Assembly (NCBI RefSeq): GCF_030159855.1 | Contig: NZ_BSNG01000001.1 | Coordinates: forward strand, 3,100,001-3,164,000 | Direction: 5' to 3' | DNA from: Devosia yakushimensis | GTDB lineage: Bacteria > Pseudomonadota > Alphaproteobacteria > Rhizobiales > Devosiaceae | DNA: 64,000 bases | In this document: positions 23,871 to 32,307 of the stretch, in pieces | How positions within the stretch are numbered: the first letter of the stretch is position 1 | How the letters are laid out: every line of letters starts with the position of its first letter | Position numbers and translations under genes: made by a program | Notes under the pieces: generated by a model | The model's input: only the letters and a program-made list of their open reading frames with translations | Told to the model about the DNA's origin: nothing | The model's database searches: none

Positions 23871-26261
23871 TCACGCTCCGTATGGAATCCACACATTCTT
23901 GACCTGCGTCGCCTTGGCGAGGAAATAGTCGCCCTCGAAGCGTGGATCGGAGAGGTCGTAGTTGAGACCTCGGCTGGTCCAGGTTTGCTTCACATTGCCT
24001 GCTGACGCCTTTTCAACCATCGTGGAGGCCTCATGCGACCCGAAGAACCACATGGCATCAACGCCGTCATGTTCGGCCAAGGTTTTGGCGAGCGTATTGC
24101 TGTCACCGGTGACAATATTGATGACACCTGCGGGAATGTCCGACGTCTCAATGACCTGATAGAAATCGGTCATGCTCAAGGGGCTGACCTGCGATGGCAC
24201 AAGAACCACCGTGTTACCCATGGCAATGGCTGGGGCCAGAAGGGCAATCGAGCCAAGTAGCGGCAGATAATCTGGCGCCACAATGCCGATAACACCGATA
24301 GGCTCAACCATCGCAGCGGCTATCGCCCTTGCGGGCGGATTGTGCACAGCGCCATCATACTTATCGGCCCAGCCTGCGAAGGCAAACAGTCGTTCAAGTG
24401 ATCGCGCCATTTCAAGTTCGCCGCCACGACCGGTCTGCAACATCAGCGAGGTGAAAGCATCGTTTTTGCGGTATTCGAGATTTTCAGCGAGGTAGTAGAG
24501 CAACTGGGCACGAGCATGCGCAGATAGACCACTCCATGCGGGGCTTGCCGCGCGTGCCGCTTCAACAGCGTTACGAATATCCTTGCGGTTGCCCTCACCC
24601 ACTTCGCCAACAAGCTCGCCTGACATCGTATTGTAGACCGGTCGGGAATAGCCGCTATCCGGTCTTGCCTGCTTGCCGCCGATATAAAGCTTTGCAGTAC
24701 GATCAATGGAGTGGTCACCGAGGAGGGCCTGAACGGGCATTATCGGCTTCTTATGGCCAGTCATACCGGGTACTTGAGTGGCTGAAGTCACCTCAGCGAT
24801 CCAAGCGGGCTTCAAATAGGCACTCATGCCTTCGCGGCCACCTTCGCGGCCGAAGCCGGATTCCTTGTAGCCGCCGAAGCCGACTGCGGCGTCGAAATTA
24901 TTGGTGCCGTTGATCCAGACCACGCCAGCCTTGATCTTGGGGGCGATATCGAGGGCGAGATTGATGTTCTCGCTCCAGATGGTGGCGGCGAGGCCGTATT
25001 TGGTGTTGTTGGCGAGGGCCACCGCTTCCTCGGGGGTGCGGAAGCTCATGGCGACCAGCACCGGCCCGAAGATTTCTTCTGCCACCAGCGTATTGGCGGG
25101 GGAAACATTGGTGACCAGAGCCGGCTTGAGGAAGCAGCCCTTGGCGGGCACGGGACCGTCGGCCTCGTAAACCAATGCGCCTTCGGCCACGCCGCGCTTC
25201 ATCAGATCGCGGATGCGTTCGACCTGCACCGGGGCGACCAGGGCGCCGATATCGATGGATTTGTCGAGCGGATCGCCGACCCGCAGGCTGGCCATACGGG
25301 TTTTGAGCTTGGCGATGAAACGCTCCTCAATGCTTTCCTGCACTAGGAGGCGCGAGCCGGCACAGCAGACCTGGCCCTGATTGAACCAAATGGCGTCGAC
25401 CAGGCCCTCGATGGCGCTGTCGATATCGGCGTCTTCAAAGACGATATAAGGCGACTTGCCACCCAGTTCGAGGCTGAGGCCCTTGCCGGTGCCGGCTGTG
25501 ACCGCGCGGATGGCTTTGCCGACTTCGGTCGAGCCGGTGAAGGCGATCTTGTCGATGCCTTCATGGGCGACGATGGCCTGGCCGGTTTCGCCCTGGCCCG
25601 TCACAATATTGACCACGCCCTTGGGCAGACCGGCGCGGTCGCAGATTTCGGCGAAGAGCAGTGCCGTCAGCGAGGTGAATTCGGCGGGTTTGAGGATGAC
25701 CGTATTGCCGGCGGCGAGTGCGGGGGCGATTTTCCAGGCGAGCATGAGCAGCGGAAAATTCCACGGGATGATCTGACCGCAGACGCCATAGGGGACGGCA
25801 TCGGGGAATTCGCGACTGAGGTGCTGAGCCCAGCCGGCGTGGTGATAAAAATGACGCGCTACCAATGGGATATCGACATCGCGGCTTTCGCGGATCGGCT
25901 TGCCATTGTCCATGGTTTCGAGCACCGCAAAGAGGCGGGAATGCTTCTGGATGGCACGGGCGATGGCGTAGAGATATTTGCCGCGCTCGTAGCCGGAGAG
26001 AGCGCTCCAGGGCTTGAAGGCGGCGCGGGCGGCTTTGACGGCGGCGTTGATGTCTTCGGCTGTGCCCTCGGTGATGTCGGCCAGCTTTTCGCCATTGGCG
26101 GGATTGTCTGACGCGAAGGTCTTGCCGGGCTTGGTCCATTTGCCATCGATGAAATGGCCGAACTTTCGGCCGTGGCTATCGAGCCAGGCGTTGGCCTGGT
26201 CGGGCATTTCGGGGGCCGGGCCATAGTCAAGTGTCTGAAAAATCTGGGCGATCTTGTTCAT
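23871..26261 (-). CDS. ALDH16-type two-domain aldehyde dehydrogenase
   Basis: A 796-residue protein with two aldehyde dehydrogenase modules. Module 1 (about 30-500) is complete: IIPWNFP with Asn168, LELGGKSP with Glu265, and FNQGQVCCAGSR with the catalytic Cys at about 299. Module 2 (about 520-796) has a recognisable NAD-fold segment (MVEPIGVIGIVAPDYLPLL) but no Glu/Cys active-site motifs and stops short. This is the layout of the ALDH16 family, whose bacterial members keep an active first domain. Its place between deoC and deoA suggests it oxidises the acetaldehyde made by DeoC to acetate. ATG at 26261 follows AAGGAGG. Base composition falls near the domain junction (about 24790). Confidence 0.88.
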   Translation of the reverse strand: MNKIAQIFQTLDYGPAPEMPDQANAWLDSHGRKFGHFIDGKWTKPGKTFASDNPANGEKLADITEGTAEDINAAVKAARAAFKPWSALSGYERGKYLYAIARAIQKHSRLFAVLETMDNGKPIRESRDVDIPLVARHFYHHAGWAQHLSREFPDAVPYGVCGQIIPWNFPLLMLAWKIAPALAAGNTVILKPAEFTSLTALLFAEICDRAGLPKGVVNIVTGQGETGQAIVAHEGIDKIAFTGSTEVGKAIRAVTAGTGKGLSLELGGKSPYIVFEDADIDSAIEGLVDAIWFNQGQVCCAGSRLLVQESIEERFIAKLKTRMASLRVGDPLDKSIDIGALVAPVQVERIRDLMKRGVAEGALVYEADGPVPAKGCFLKPALVTNVSPANTLVAEEIFGPVLVAMSFRTPEEAVALANNTKYGLAATIWSENINLALDIAPKIKAGVVWINGTNNFDAAVGFGGYKESGFGREGGREGMSAYLKPAWIAEVTSATQVPGMTGHKKPIMPVQALLGDHSIDRTAKLYIGGKQARPDSGYSRPVYNTMSGELVGEVGEGNRKDIRNAVEAARAASPAWSGLSAHARAQLLYYLAENLEYRKNDAFTSLMLQTGRGGELEMARSLERLFAFAGWADKYDGAVHNPPARAIAAAMVEPIGVIGIVAPDYLPLLGSIALLAPAIAMGNTVVLVPSQVSPLSMTDFYQVIETSDIPAGVINIVTGDSNTLAKTLAEHDGVDAMWFFGSHEASTMVEKASAGNVKQTWTSRGLNYDLSDPRFEGDYFLAKATQVKNVWIPYGA

Positions 26262-26316
26262 GTTTGGCCTCCTTCAGAGTGCCTGCATTCCGTGGCGGCG
26301 GGATTACCTGCGACGC

Positions 26317-27306
26317 CTAAACCATCGGCTGGCGGTAGTCCGCTGCGTAGTGTCCGGTTAGCCCGTGTTCCAGCTGGCGCTCTATATCGGTTAACAGACT
26401 GCTAGCGCCGAAGCGGAATAAATGGGGTTGAAGGTAACGCGTTCCGAGCTCTTCCTTCATCAGCGCCATGTATTTCAGCGCGTCGCCCGCAGTGGCGATA
26501 CCGCCGGCGGGTTTGTAGCCGATTTCGATGCCGGTTTCTTCGGCGAACCAGCGGATCATGCGGATCATGGTCAGGCTGGTGACGAGATTTGCGTTGACCT
26601 TTTCCTTGCCGGTCGAGGTCTTGATGAAATCGGCGCCGGCCATCATGCAGACCAGCGAGGCTTTGGCGATATTGGTTTGGGTGGCGAGTTCGCCGGTGCC
26701 CAGAATGGTTTTGATATGGGCGTCGCCGCAGGCCTTGCGGAAGGCTTTGACCTGATCGTAAAGCGCCTGCCAATCGCCCCGCAGGACCATGCCGCGTTCG
26801 ATGACGATGTCGATTTCCTTGGCGCCGTCAGCGACCGATAGCTCGATCTCCTTGAGCTTGGTCTCGAGCGGGGCAAGGCCATGCGGGAAAGCGGTGGAAA
26901 CGGCGGCGACGGGGATGCCGGTGCCTTCGAGCGCGTTCACCGCGGTTTTGACGAAGCTATGATAGACGCAGACCGCGCCGGGCAGGATGCGCAGGCCGCC
27001 GATATCGAGTTTTTCGAGAATGTCGGTGCGCAGAGGGTGGCGTGCCTTGGCGCAGAGGCGCTCGACGCGGCCGTCGGTGTCGTCGGAATTGAGCGTGGTC
27101 AGATCGATCAGCGTGATGGCCTTGAGCAGCCAGGCCAGCTGATAATCCTTTTTGACGGTGCGGCGCGCGCCAATGGAGCCGGCGCGGCGTTCAAGGGCCG
27201 AGCGGTTCATGCGGACGCGCTCAACCCAATCGAGATCAAGTGGGTAGCCGGGATTGCGCTTATGCGGCGTATGAGGCGCCGGGGTATCGACGACGCGTAG
27301 GCTCAT
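26317..27306 (-). CDS. deoC: Deoxyribose-phosphate aldolase
   Basis: A 329-residue class I aldolase splitting 2-deoxyribose-5-phosphate into glyceraldehyde-3-phosphate and acetaldehyde. The Schiff-base Lys lies in ADFIKTSTGKEKVNAN and the second active-site Lys in IGYKPAGGI. It belongs to the longer DeoC group, with about 70 extra N-terminal residues. The ATG overlaps the stop of the phosphorylase gene by 4 bp and follows GGAGGAAC, so the two are coupled. The next gene downstream is the ALDH16-type dehydrogenase, which could remove its acetaldehyde. Confidence 0.95.
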   Translation of the reverse strand: MSLRVVDTPAPHTPHKRNPGYPLDLDWVERVRMNRSALERRAGSIGARRTVKKDYQLAWLLKAITLIDLTTLNSDDTDGRVERLCAKARHPLRTDILEKLDIGGLRILPGAVCVYHSFVKTAVNALEGTGIPVAAVSTAFPHGLAPLETKLKEIELSVADGAKEIDIVIERGMVLRGDWQALYDQVKAFRKACGDAHIKTILGTGELATQTNIAKASLVCMMAGADFIKTSTGKEKVNANLVTSLTMIRMIRWFAEETGIEIGYKPAGGIATAGDALKYMALMKEELGTRYLQPHLFRFGASSLLTDIERQLEHGLTGHYAADYRQPMV

Positions 27307-28097
27307 AGTTCCTCCACCAGCGCGGGTATGAGCTTTTTCAGCTTCTCAGCGCCTTGTACCGCCATGGTCTTGGTATGCTCATGGCTGATGTTTTCGGTCG
27401 AGAGACCCGCGCCCATATTGGTGATGGACGAGCAGGCCCACACTTTCATCCCCAGGAAGCGCCCGAGAATGACTTCTGGTGCCGTGGACATGCCAACGGC
27501 ATTGGCGCCCAGGCGAATGGCCATCTGGATTTCGGCCACGGTTTCGAAGCTGGGACCAGAATACCAGAGATAGATGCCTTCGCCGAGCTTGATATCGAGC
27601 CGCTCGGCCAGGCCAAAAGCCTTGGCGCGCAGGTCGGGGGCGTAGCAATCGACCATATTGACGAAACGGCGGTCGGTGGGTTCGCCGATCAGCGGGTTCA
27701 TGCCGGCATAATTGATGTGGTCAGACAGCAGCATCAGATCGCCTGGGCGGAAGCGCTCGTCGAGGGAACCGGCCGAATTGGTCAGCAGCAAGGTTTTGGC
27801 GCCGATTTCGGCCATGGCTTCGAGCGCGGGGCGCATGGCGGCGGCATTGCCGTGTTCGTAATAATGCTGGCGGCCGGTGAGGATGGCGACGCGCTTGCCG
27901 CCCATGGTGCCGATCAGCAGGTCGCGGCCATGGCCGGAGACACCGCCGCCAGGGAAGCCTTTGAGCTCGGAATAGGGAATGGTGACCTTGTCGGCGAGCA
28001 GGTCGCCAATGGCGGAGAGACCCGAGCCGAGTACGATGGCGGCAGCGATGGGCTCGTCACCGGCGATTTTCTTGATGGTCTTGGAGGCTTTGGTCAT
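27303..28097 (-). CDS. Purine nucleoside phosphorylase (trimeric type)
   Basis: A 264-residue PNP/MTAP-family enzyme. The phosphate site is VLGSGLSAI near the N-terminus with LTGRQHYYEHG. The nucleoside site is GIYLWYSGPSFETVAE and GMSTAPEVI, and SSITNMGAG carries the Asn typical of 6-oxopurine-specific trimeric enzymes. It converts (deoxy)guanosine or (deoxy)inosine to base and sugar-1-phosphate. It is coupled to deoC by a 4 bp overlap. punA or xapA would both be reasonable names; sequence alone does not decide. Confidence 0.92.
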   Translation of the reverse strand: MTKASKTIKKIAGDEPIAAAIVLGSGLSAIGDLLADKVTIPYSELKGFPGGGVSGHGRDLLIGTMGGKRVAILTGRQHYYEHGNAAAMRPALEAMAEIGAKTLLLTNSAGSLDERFRPGDLMLLSDHINYAGMNPLIGEPTDRRFVNMVDCYAPDLRAKAFGLAERLDIKLGEGIYLWYSGPSFETVAEIQMAIRLGANAVGMSTAPEVILGRFLGMKVWACSSITNMGAGLSTENISHEHTKTMAVQGAEKLKKLIPALVEEL

Positions 28098-28121
28098 GGT
28101 GTGAATTCCAAAAGAAAGGGA

Positions 28122-28171
28122 CCCCTCATCCGCCCCTGCGGGGCACCTTCTCCCACAAGGGGAGAAGGGGG
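28122..28171. repeat. Rhizobiales-type GC-rich intergenic palindrome, copy 2
   Basis: CCCCTCATCCGCCCCTGCGG followed by CACCTTCTCCCACAAGGGGAGAAGG; the reverse complement of 20411-20462 with a few changes. It fills the 98 bp gap between cdd and the purine nucleoside phosphorylase gene in the same operon, so it may act in mRNA processing or partial termination. Confidence 0.7.
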
Positions 28172-28195
28172 CTCAGTGATTAATCAGCCGCCCGG

Positions 28196-28606
28196 TCACT
28201 TGCCCAGAAACTCGGGGCCAAAACTGTGCGGCAGCAGTTCGCCTAGCGTCATGACCAGCGGGGTGCCTTCGACGCCGTGCGAGATGACTTCGACATCGAG
28301 ATCGGCGAATTCGCGGATGCGTTGGCGGCAGCCGCCGCAGGGCGTGACGGGGGCAGTACCGGGGCCGGTGACATAGATGCGCTTGATGCGTTTGCCGCCG
28401 CCAGCGATCATGGCGGCGATGGCGCTGGGTTCGGCGCAATTGCCCACCGGGTAGGCGGCGTTTTCGACATTGCAGCCGGCATAGATCTTGCCGTCATCGG
28501 CAAGGATGGCGGCGCCGACATGGAAGTTCGAATAGGGTGCATAGGCCTTGGCGCGAACGGCTTCGGCAGCGTCGAACAGGGTGCGGTCGGCCGGCAGTAA
28601 GGGCAT
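28196..28606 (-). CDS. cdd: Cytidine deaminase
   Basis: A 136-residue tetrameric-type cytidine deaminase converting (deoxy)cytidine to (deoxy)uridine. The zinc ligands are the Cys of GNCAEPSA, with the proton-shuttle Glu next to it, and the two Cys of TPCGGCRQ. The substrate strand YSNFHVGAAIL is present. The residue after CAE is Pro where many homologues have Arg. It starts 1 bp after the permease stop, so it is cotranscribed with the importer. Confidence 0.94.
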   Translation of the reverse strand: MPLLPADRTLFDAAEAVRAKAYAPYSNFHVGAAILADDGKIYAGCNVENAAYPVGNCAEPSAIAAMIAGGGKRIKRIYVTGPGTAPVTPCGGCRQRIREFADLDVEVISHGVEGTPLVMTLGELLPHSFGPEFLGK

Positions 28607-28607
28607 G

Positions 28608-29573
28608 TCAGCGCTCCTTGGTATAGGCGACGCCGCCGGCCTTGGGCCCCACGGCCTTGCCGATGAAACCGGCCAAGAGGATCACGGTCAGCACATAGGG
28701 CAAAGCCTGGATGGCCTGGACCGGGATTTCCACCCCGCCCAGTCGCGCGCCTTGCAGGCGAATCTGCAGGGCATCCAGGAACCCGAAGAGCAGGCAGGTG
28801 AACATGGCGGGCACCGGCTTCCACTTGGCAAAGATCAGCGCGGCGAGCGCGATATAGCCCTTGCCCGCTGTCATGTTATTGCCGAAGCCGGAACCCTGGG
28901 CGATGGAGAAATAGGCGCCGGCAATGCCGCAGAGCAGGCCGGTGATGATCACCGCCTGATAGCGGAGCTTCACCACCGAAATGCCCGCCGTATCGACGGC
29001 CTTGGGGCTTTCGCCCACCGCGCGGAGGCGCAGGCCGAAGCGGGTGCGATAGAGCACATAGGCAGTGACGGCCACCATGAGGAAGGCGATATAGACCAGG
29101 ATATAATGGCCTGAAATCAGCTCGTAATAGATCGGGCCGATGATGGGAATGCCGGCCAGTTCATTGGCGAAAGGCAGGGTGATGGGCACGAAGCGCCCGC
29201 CTTCGCCCAAAGGCGGGGTGCGGCCGCCCTGAGAGAACCAGGTCTGGCCCAGAAAGGTGGTCATGCCGGCGGCCAGCATGTTGATGGCGACGCCGGCAAT
29301 GAGCTGGTTACCCTTGAGGGTGATGGCCGCAACACCCTGCAGCAGCGCGGTCGAGAGCGAGACGGCCATGCCGGCGGCAAGCCCGATCCAGGCGGAGCCG
29401 GTAATGGCGGCAACGGCGCCAGCAGCAAAGGCGGCGGCCAGCATCTTGCCTTCGAGACCGATATCGAACAGGCCCGCGCGCTCGGAATAAAGCCCGGCCA
29501 GACACGCCAAAAGCAGAGGTGTAGAGAGGCGGATGGTGGCGTCGAGAATGGAGAGGATGGCAGCAAGATCCAT
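28608..29573 (-). CDS. Nucleoside ABC transporter permease (BmpG/NupQ type)
   Basis: A 321-residue branched-chain-type permease with about eight to ten membrane segments. Features include RAGLFDIGLEGKMLAAAFAAG near residue 35, typical of the nucleoside/BMP-linked permease family, and GNQLIAGVAINMLAAG. It forms the inner-membrane channel with the larger permease that precedes it. One base separates it from each neighbour, indicating tight coupling. Nucleoside specificity is inferred from the catabolic genes that follow. Confidence 0.9.
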   Translation of the reverse strand: MDLAAILSILDATIRLSTPLLLACLAGLYSERAGLFDIGLEGKMLAAAFAAGAVAAITGSAWIGLAAGMAVSLSTALLQGVAAITLKGNQLIAGVAINMLAAGMTTFLGQTWFSQGGRTPPLGEGGRFVPITLPFANELAGIPIIGPIYYELISGHYILVYIAFLMVAVTAYVLYRTRFGLRLRAVGESPKAVDTAGISVVKLRYQAVIITGLLCGIAGAYFSIAQGSGFGNNMTAGKGYIALAALIFAKWKPVPAMFTCLLFGFLDALQIRLQGARLGGVEIPVQAIQALPYVLTVILLAGFIGKAVGPKAGGVAYTKER

Positions 29574-29574
29574 A

Positions 29575-30705
29575 TCAGCTCTCCGTCTTGGTGGTTGAGG
29601 CGGCGACGGCGGCGGCCTTTTGTTCAGGCGAGAACAACATGAAAGCGCGTTCGAGCGAGGGGCGGAACAGGCCTTCCATGGCGCCGGTGAACAGGATCAC
29701 CAGAGCCTGGATCACCACGATCATTTCGCGGGTAATGCCGGGAATGACGAATTGCAGCTCCTGCCCGCCCTGATAGAGCGCGCCGAACAGCACGGCGGCC
29801 AGCGCAATGCCGATGGGATGATTGCGGCCCATCAGCGCCACGGCGATACCGACAAAACCGGCGCCGGCGACGAAATCGAGCACCAGCCGGTTCTGTACGC
29901 CCATGACTTCATTGATGGCCACCATGCCGGCCAGCGCGCCTGATATGGTCATGGTGATCATGATCATGCGGGAATTGGAAATGCCGGCATAGCGCGAGGC
30001 CGTCGGGTTTTGCCCCAGGACGCGCATGGCATAGCCAAACTTGGTGTGCCAGACGAGGATATAGACCCCGATCAACGCGGCAATGGCGATGACTATGGAA
30101 AGATTGACCGGCGAATAACCAAAAAAGCCCATGAACTCGCGCAGCTGCGGCACGCGGCCGCCAACGGCGATGGTGGCCGATTCCGGGGCCATGGTGCTGG
30201 CGGGCTTGAGCACGCGATTGACCATGTAGACCATGAGCGCAGCGGCGATGAAATTGAACATGATGGTGGTGATGACCACGTGGCTGCCGCGCTTGGCTTG
30301 CAGCCAACCGGGCACGAAAGCCCAGAAACCACCCACGGCACCAGCCGCGATCACCGCCAGAGGCATGGCCAGCAGCCAATGGGTCTGGTCAAGCGCCAAG
30401 GCCACGACCACGGCGCCGAGGCCGGCGACATAGGCCTGGCCATCGCCACCAATATTGAACAGGCCCGCATGGGCGGCGACCGCCACGGCCAGCCCGGTAA
30501 AGATGAAATTGGTGGCGTAATAGAGTGTGTAGCCGACGCCTTCACCATAGCCAAAGGCGCCGTAAATGATGACCTGGATGGCGTGGAACGGGTTTTCGCC
30601 GACAAACAGCACGACCAGGCCGGAGACGATCAGCGCCAGCAGCAGATTGATGGCGGGCAAGAGGGCGACGTCGGCCCAGCGGGGAATGGGTCTGCGGGCG
30701 CTCAT
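29575..30705 (-). CDS. Nucleoside ABC transporter permease (BmpF/NupP type)
   Basis: A 376-residue permease, the longer of the pair, with ten or so membrane segments. The segment HAGLFNIGGDGQAYVAGLGAV is the family hallmark, and MRVLGQNPTASRYAGI is the conserved cytoplasmic loop contacting the ATPase. The C-terminus ends with a charged tail. Its ATG overlaps the ATPase stop by 4 bp. Confidence 0.9.
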   Translation of the reverse strand: MSARRPIPRWADVALLPAINLLLALIVSGLVVLFVGENPFHAIQVIIYGAFGYGEGVGYTLYYATNFIFTGLAVAVAAHAGLFNIGGDGQAYVAGLGAVVVALALDQTHWLLAMPLAVIAAGAVGGFWAFVPGWLQAKRGSHVVITTIMFNFIAAALMVYMVNRVLKPASTMAPESATIAVGGRVPQLREFMGFFGYSPVNLSIVIAIAALIGVYILVWHTKFGYAMRVLGQNPTASRYAGISNSRMIMITMTISGALAGMVAINEVMGVQNRLVLDFVAGAGFVGIAVALMGRNHPIGIALAAVLFGALYQGGQELQFVIPGITREMIVVIQALVILFTGAMEGLFRPSLERAFMLFSPEQKAAAVAASTTKTES

Positions 30706-32297
30706 GATTTTGCCGCCTCGTTATGGTGGATGCCGGCCATCATCAGGCCCAGCTCGCCTTCGGTGGCGGTGGCGGGATCGGCTTCGCCCACAATGACGCC
30801 GTCAAACATGACGATGATACGGTCGGCCAGCGAGCGGATTTCGTCGAGTTCGACCGAGACGAGCAGGATGGCCTTGCCCTCGTCGCGCATCTTGATGATT
30901 TCGTTATGGATGAATTCGATGGCACCGATATCGACGCCACGGGTGGGCTGGCCGATGACCAGCACGTCGGGATCGCGCTCCATCTCGCGGGCCAGCACGA
31001 TCTTTTGCTGATTGCCGCCGGAAAACAGCGAGGTTTTCAGATTGATATTGGCGGGGCGCACGTCGAACAGTTTGACATGTTCGGCGGCGCGCTTTTTGGC
31101 GGCTGATATATCGAGGAAGGGCCCCTGCCCGTAATCGGGGCTGTTCTGGTAGCCCAGAATGGCATTTTCCCATTCGGAGAAATTGGTGACGAGACCCATG
31201 CGCTGGCGATCCTCGGGCACATGGGCAAGGCCGGCGGCGCGGGCGCGGGCGGCGCCGTCATCGCCCTTGAGCGAGAGCGCATTGCCATTGAGGATGACAT
31301 TGCCCGATTTCTGGTCGCGCATGCCCGACACGGCTTCGAGCAATTCAGTCTGGCCATTGCCGGAGACGCCGGCAATGCCGACGATTTCGCCGGCGCGGAC
31401 AGATAAGCTCACATCCTTGACGCGGGTAATGCCCATATCGTCCTTGACGACGAGGTTCTGCACTTCAAGCAGGGTCTTGCCGGGCTTGGCTTCGCCCTTT
31501 TCGACGCGCAGCAGCACGCGGCGGCCGACCATGAGTTCGGCCAATTGCTCGGGGCTGGTCTCGCTGGTCTTGACGGTGGCGACCATCTGGCCCTGGCGCA
31601 TGACCGACACATTGTCGGTAATGGCCATGATTTCGCGGAGTTTGTGGGTGATCAGGATCACCGTCTTGCCCTGTTCGCGCAGGGTGCGGAGCACGCGGAA
31701 CAGGTCGTCGGCTTCCTTGGGGGTGAGGACGCCCGTGGGTTCGTCGAGGATCAGCGTTTCAGCGCCGCGATAAAGGGCTTTGAGGATTTCGACGCGCTGC
31801 TGCTGGCCTACCGAGATATCCTCGATAATGGCGTCGGGATCGACCTCGAGGTCGTATTCATGCTCGAGCCGTTCGAGCTCCTTGCGGGCGCGATCCAGGC
31901 TTGGCTTGAGGAAGCCGGAATCCTCGGCGCCGAGCACGATGTTTTCGAGCACGGAGAAATTGTCGACCAGCATGAAATGCTGGTGCACCATGCCGATGCC
32001 CAGCGACAGCGCATGACTGGAATCGGTAATGGCCTGCACCTGGCCGTTGACGCGGATGGTGCCGCTATCGGCGGTGTAGAAGCCATAGAGAATGGACATC
32101 AGCGTGGACTTGCCGGCGCCGTTTTCTCCCACGATGCCGTGGATGGTGCCGCGGGCGACGGATAGATCGATGTCCTTATTGGCGTGAACCGCGCCAAATC
32201 GCTTGTTGATCTTTTCAAGCTCGATCGCCCAGCCATTGGCTGGTGCCGATGCAGCGGCCGTTTCCGGCCGCTGCGGGTTCATGTGGTCCTCACTCAT
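30702..32297 (-). CDS. Nucleoside ABC transporter ATP-binding protein (double NBD)
   Basis: A protein of about 531 residues with two ATPase domains. Domain 1 has Walker A GENGAGKST and Walker B LILDEPTGVLTP; its signature is ISVGQQQR. Domain 2 has the degenerate Walker A GVSGNGQTE and signature FSGGNQQK, with VLVIGQPTRGVD in place of a standard Walker B. This arrangement is normal for the RbsA/NupO-type family. The ATG at 32297 is used; an in-frame ATG at 32282 has a better but very close GAGGA. It energises the two downstream permeases. Confidence 0.92.
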   Translation of the reverse strand: MSEDHMNPQRPETAAASAPANGWAIELEKINKRFGAVHANKDIDLSVARGTIHGIVGENGAGKSTLMSILYGFYTADSGTIRVNGQVQAITDSSHALSLGIGMVHQHFMLVDNFSVLENIVLGAEDSGFLKPSLDRARKELERLEHEYDLEVDPDAIIEDISVGQQQRVEILKALYRGAETLILDEPTGVLTPKEADDLFRVLRTLREQGKTVILITHKLREIMAITDNVSVMRQGQMVATVKTSETSPEQLAELMVGRRVLLRVEKGEAKPGKTLLEVQNLVVKDDMGITRVKDVSLSVRAGEIVGIAGVSGNGQTELLEAVSGMRDQKSGNVILNGNALSLKGDDGAARARAAGLAHVPEDRQRMGLVTNFSEWENAILGYQNSPDYGQGPFLDISAAKKRAAEHVKLFDVRPANINLKTSLFSGGNQQKIVLAREMERDPDVLVIGQPTRGVDIGAIEFIHNEIIKMRDEGKAILLVSVELDEIRSLADRIIVMFDGVIVGEADPATATEGELGLMMAGIHHNEAAKS

Positions 32298-32307
32298 CCA
32301 GCGTCGC

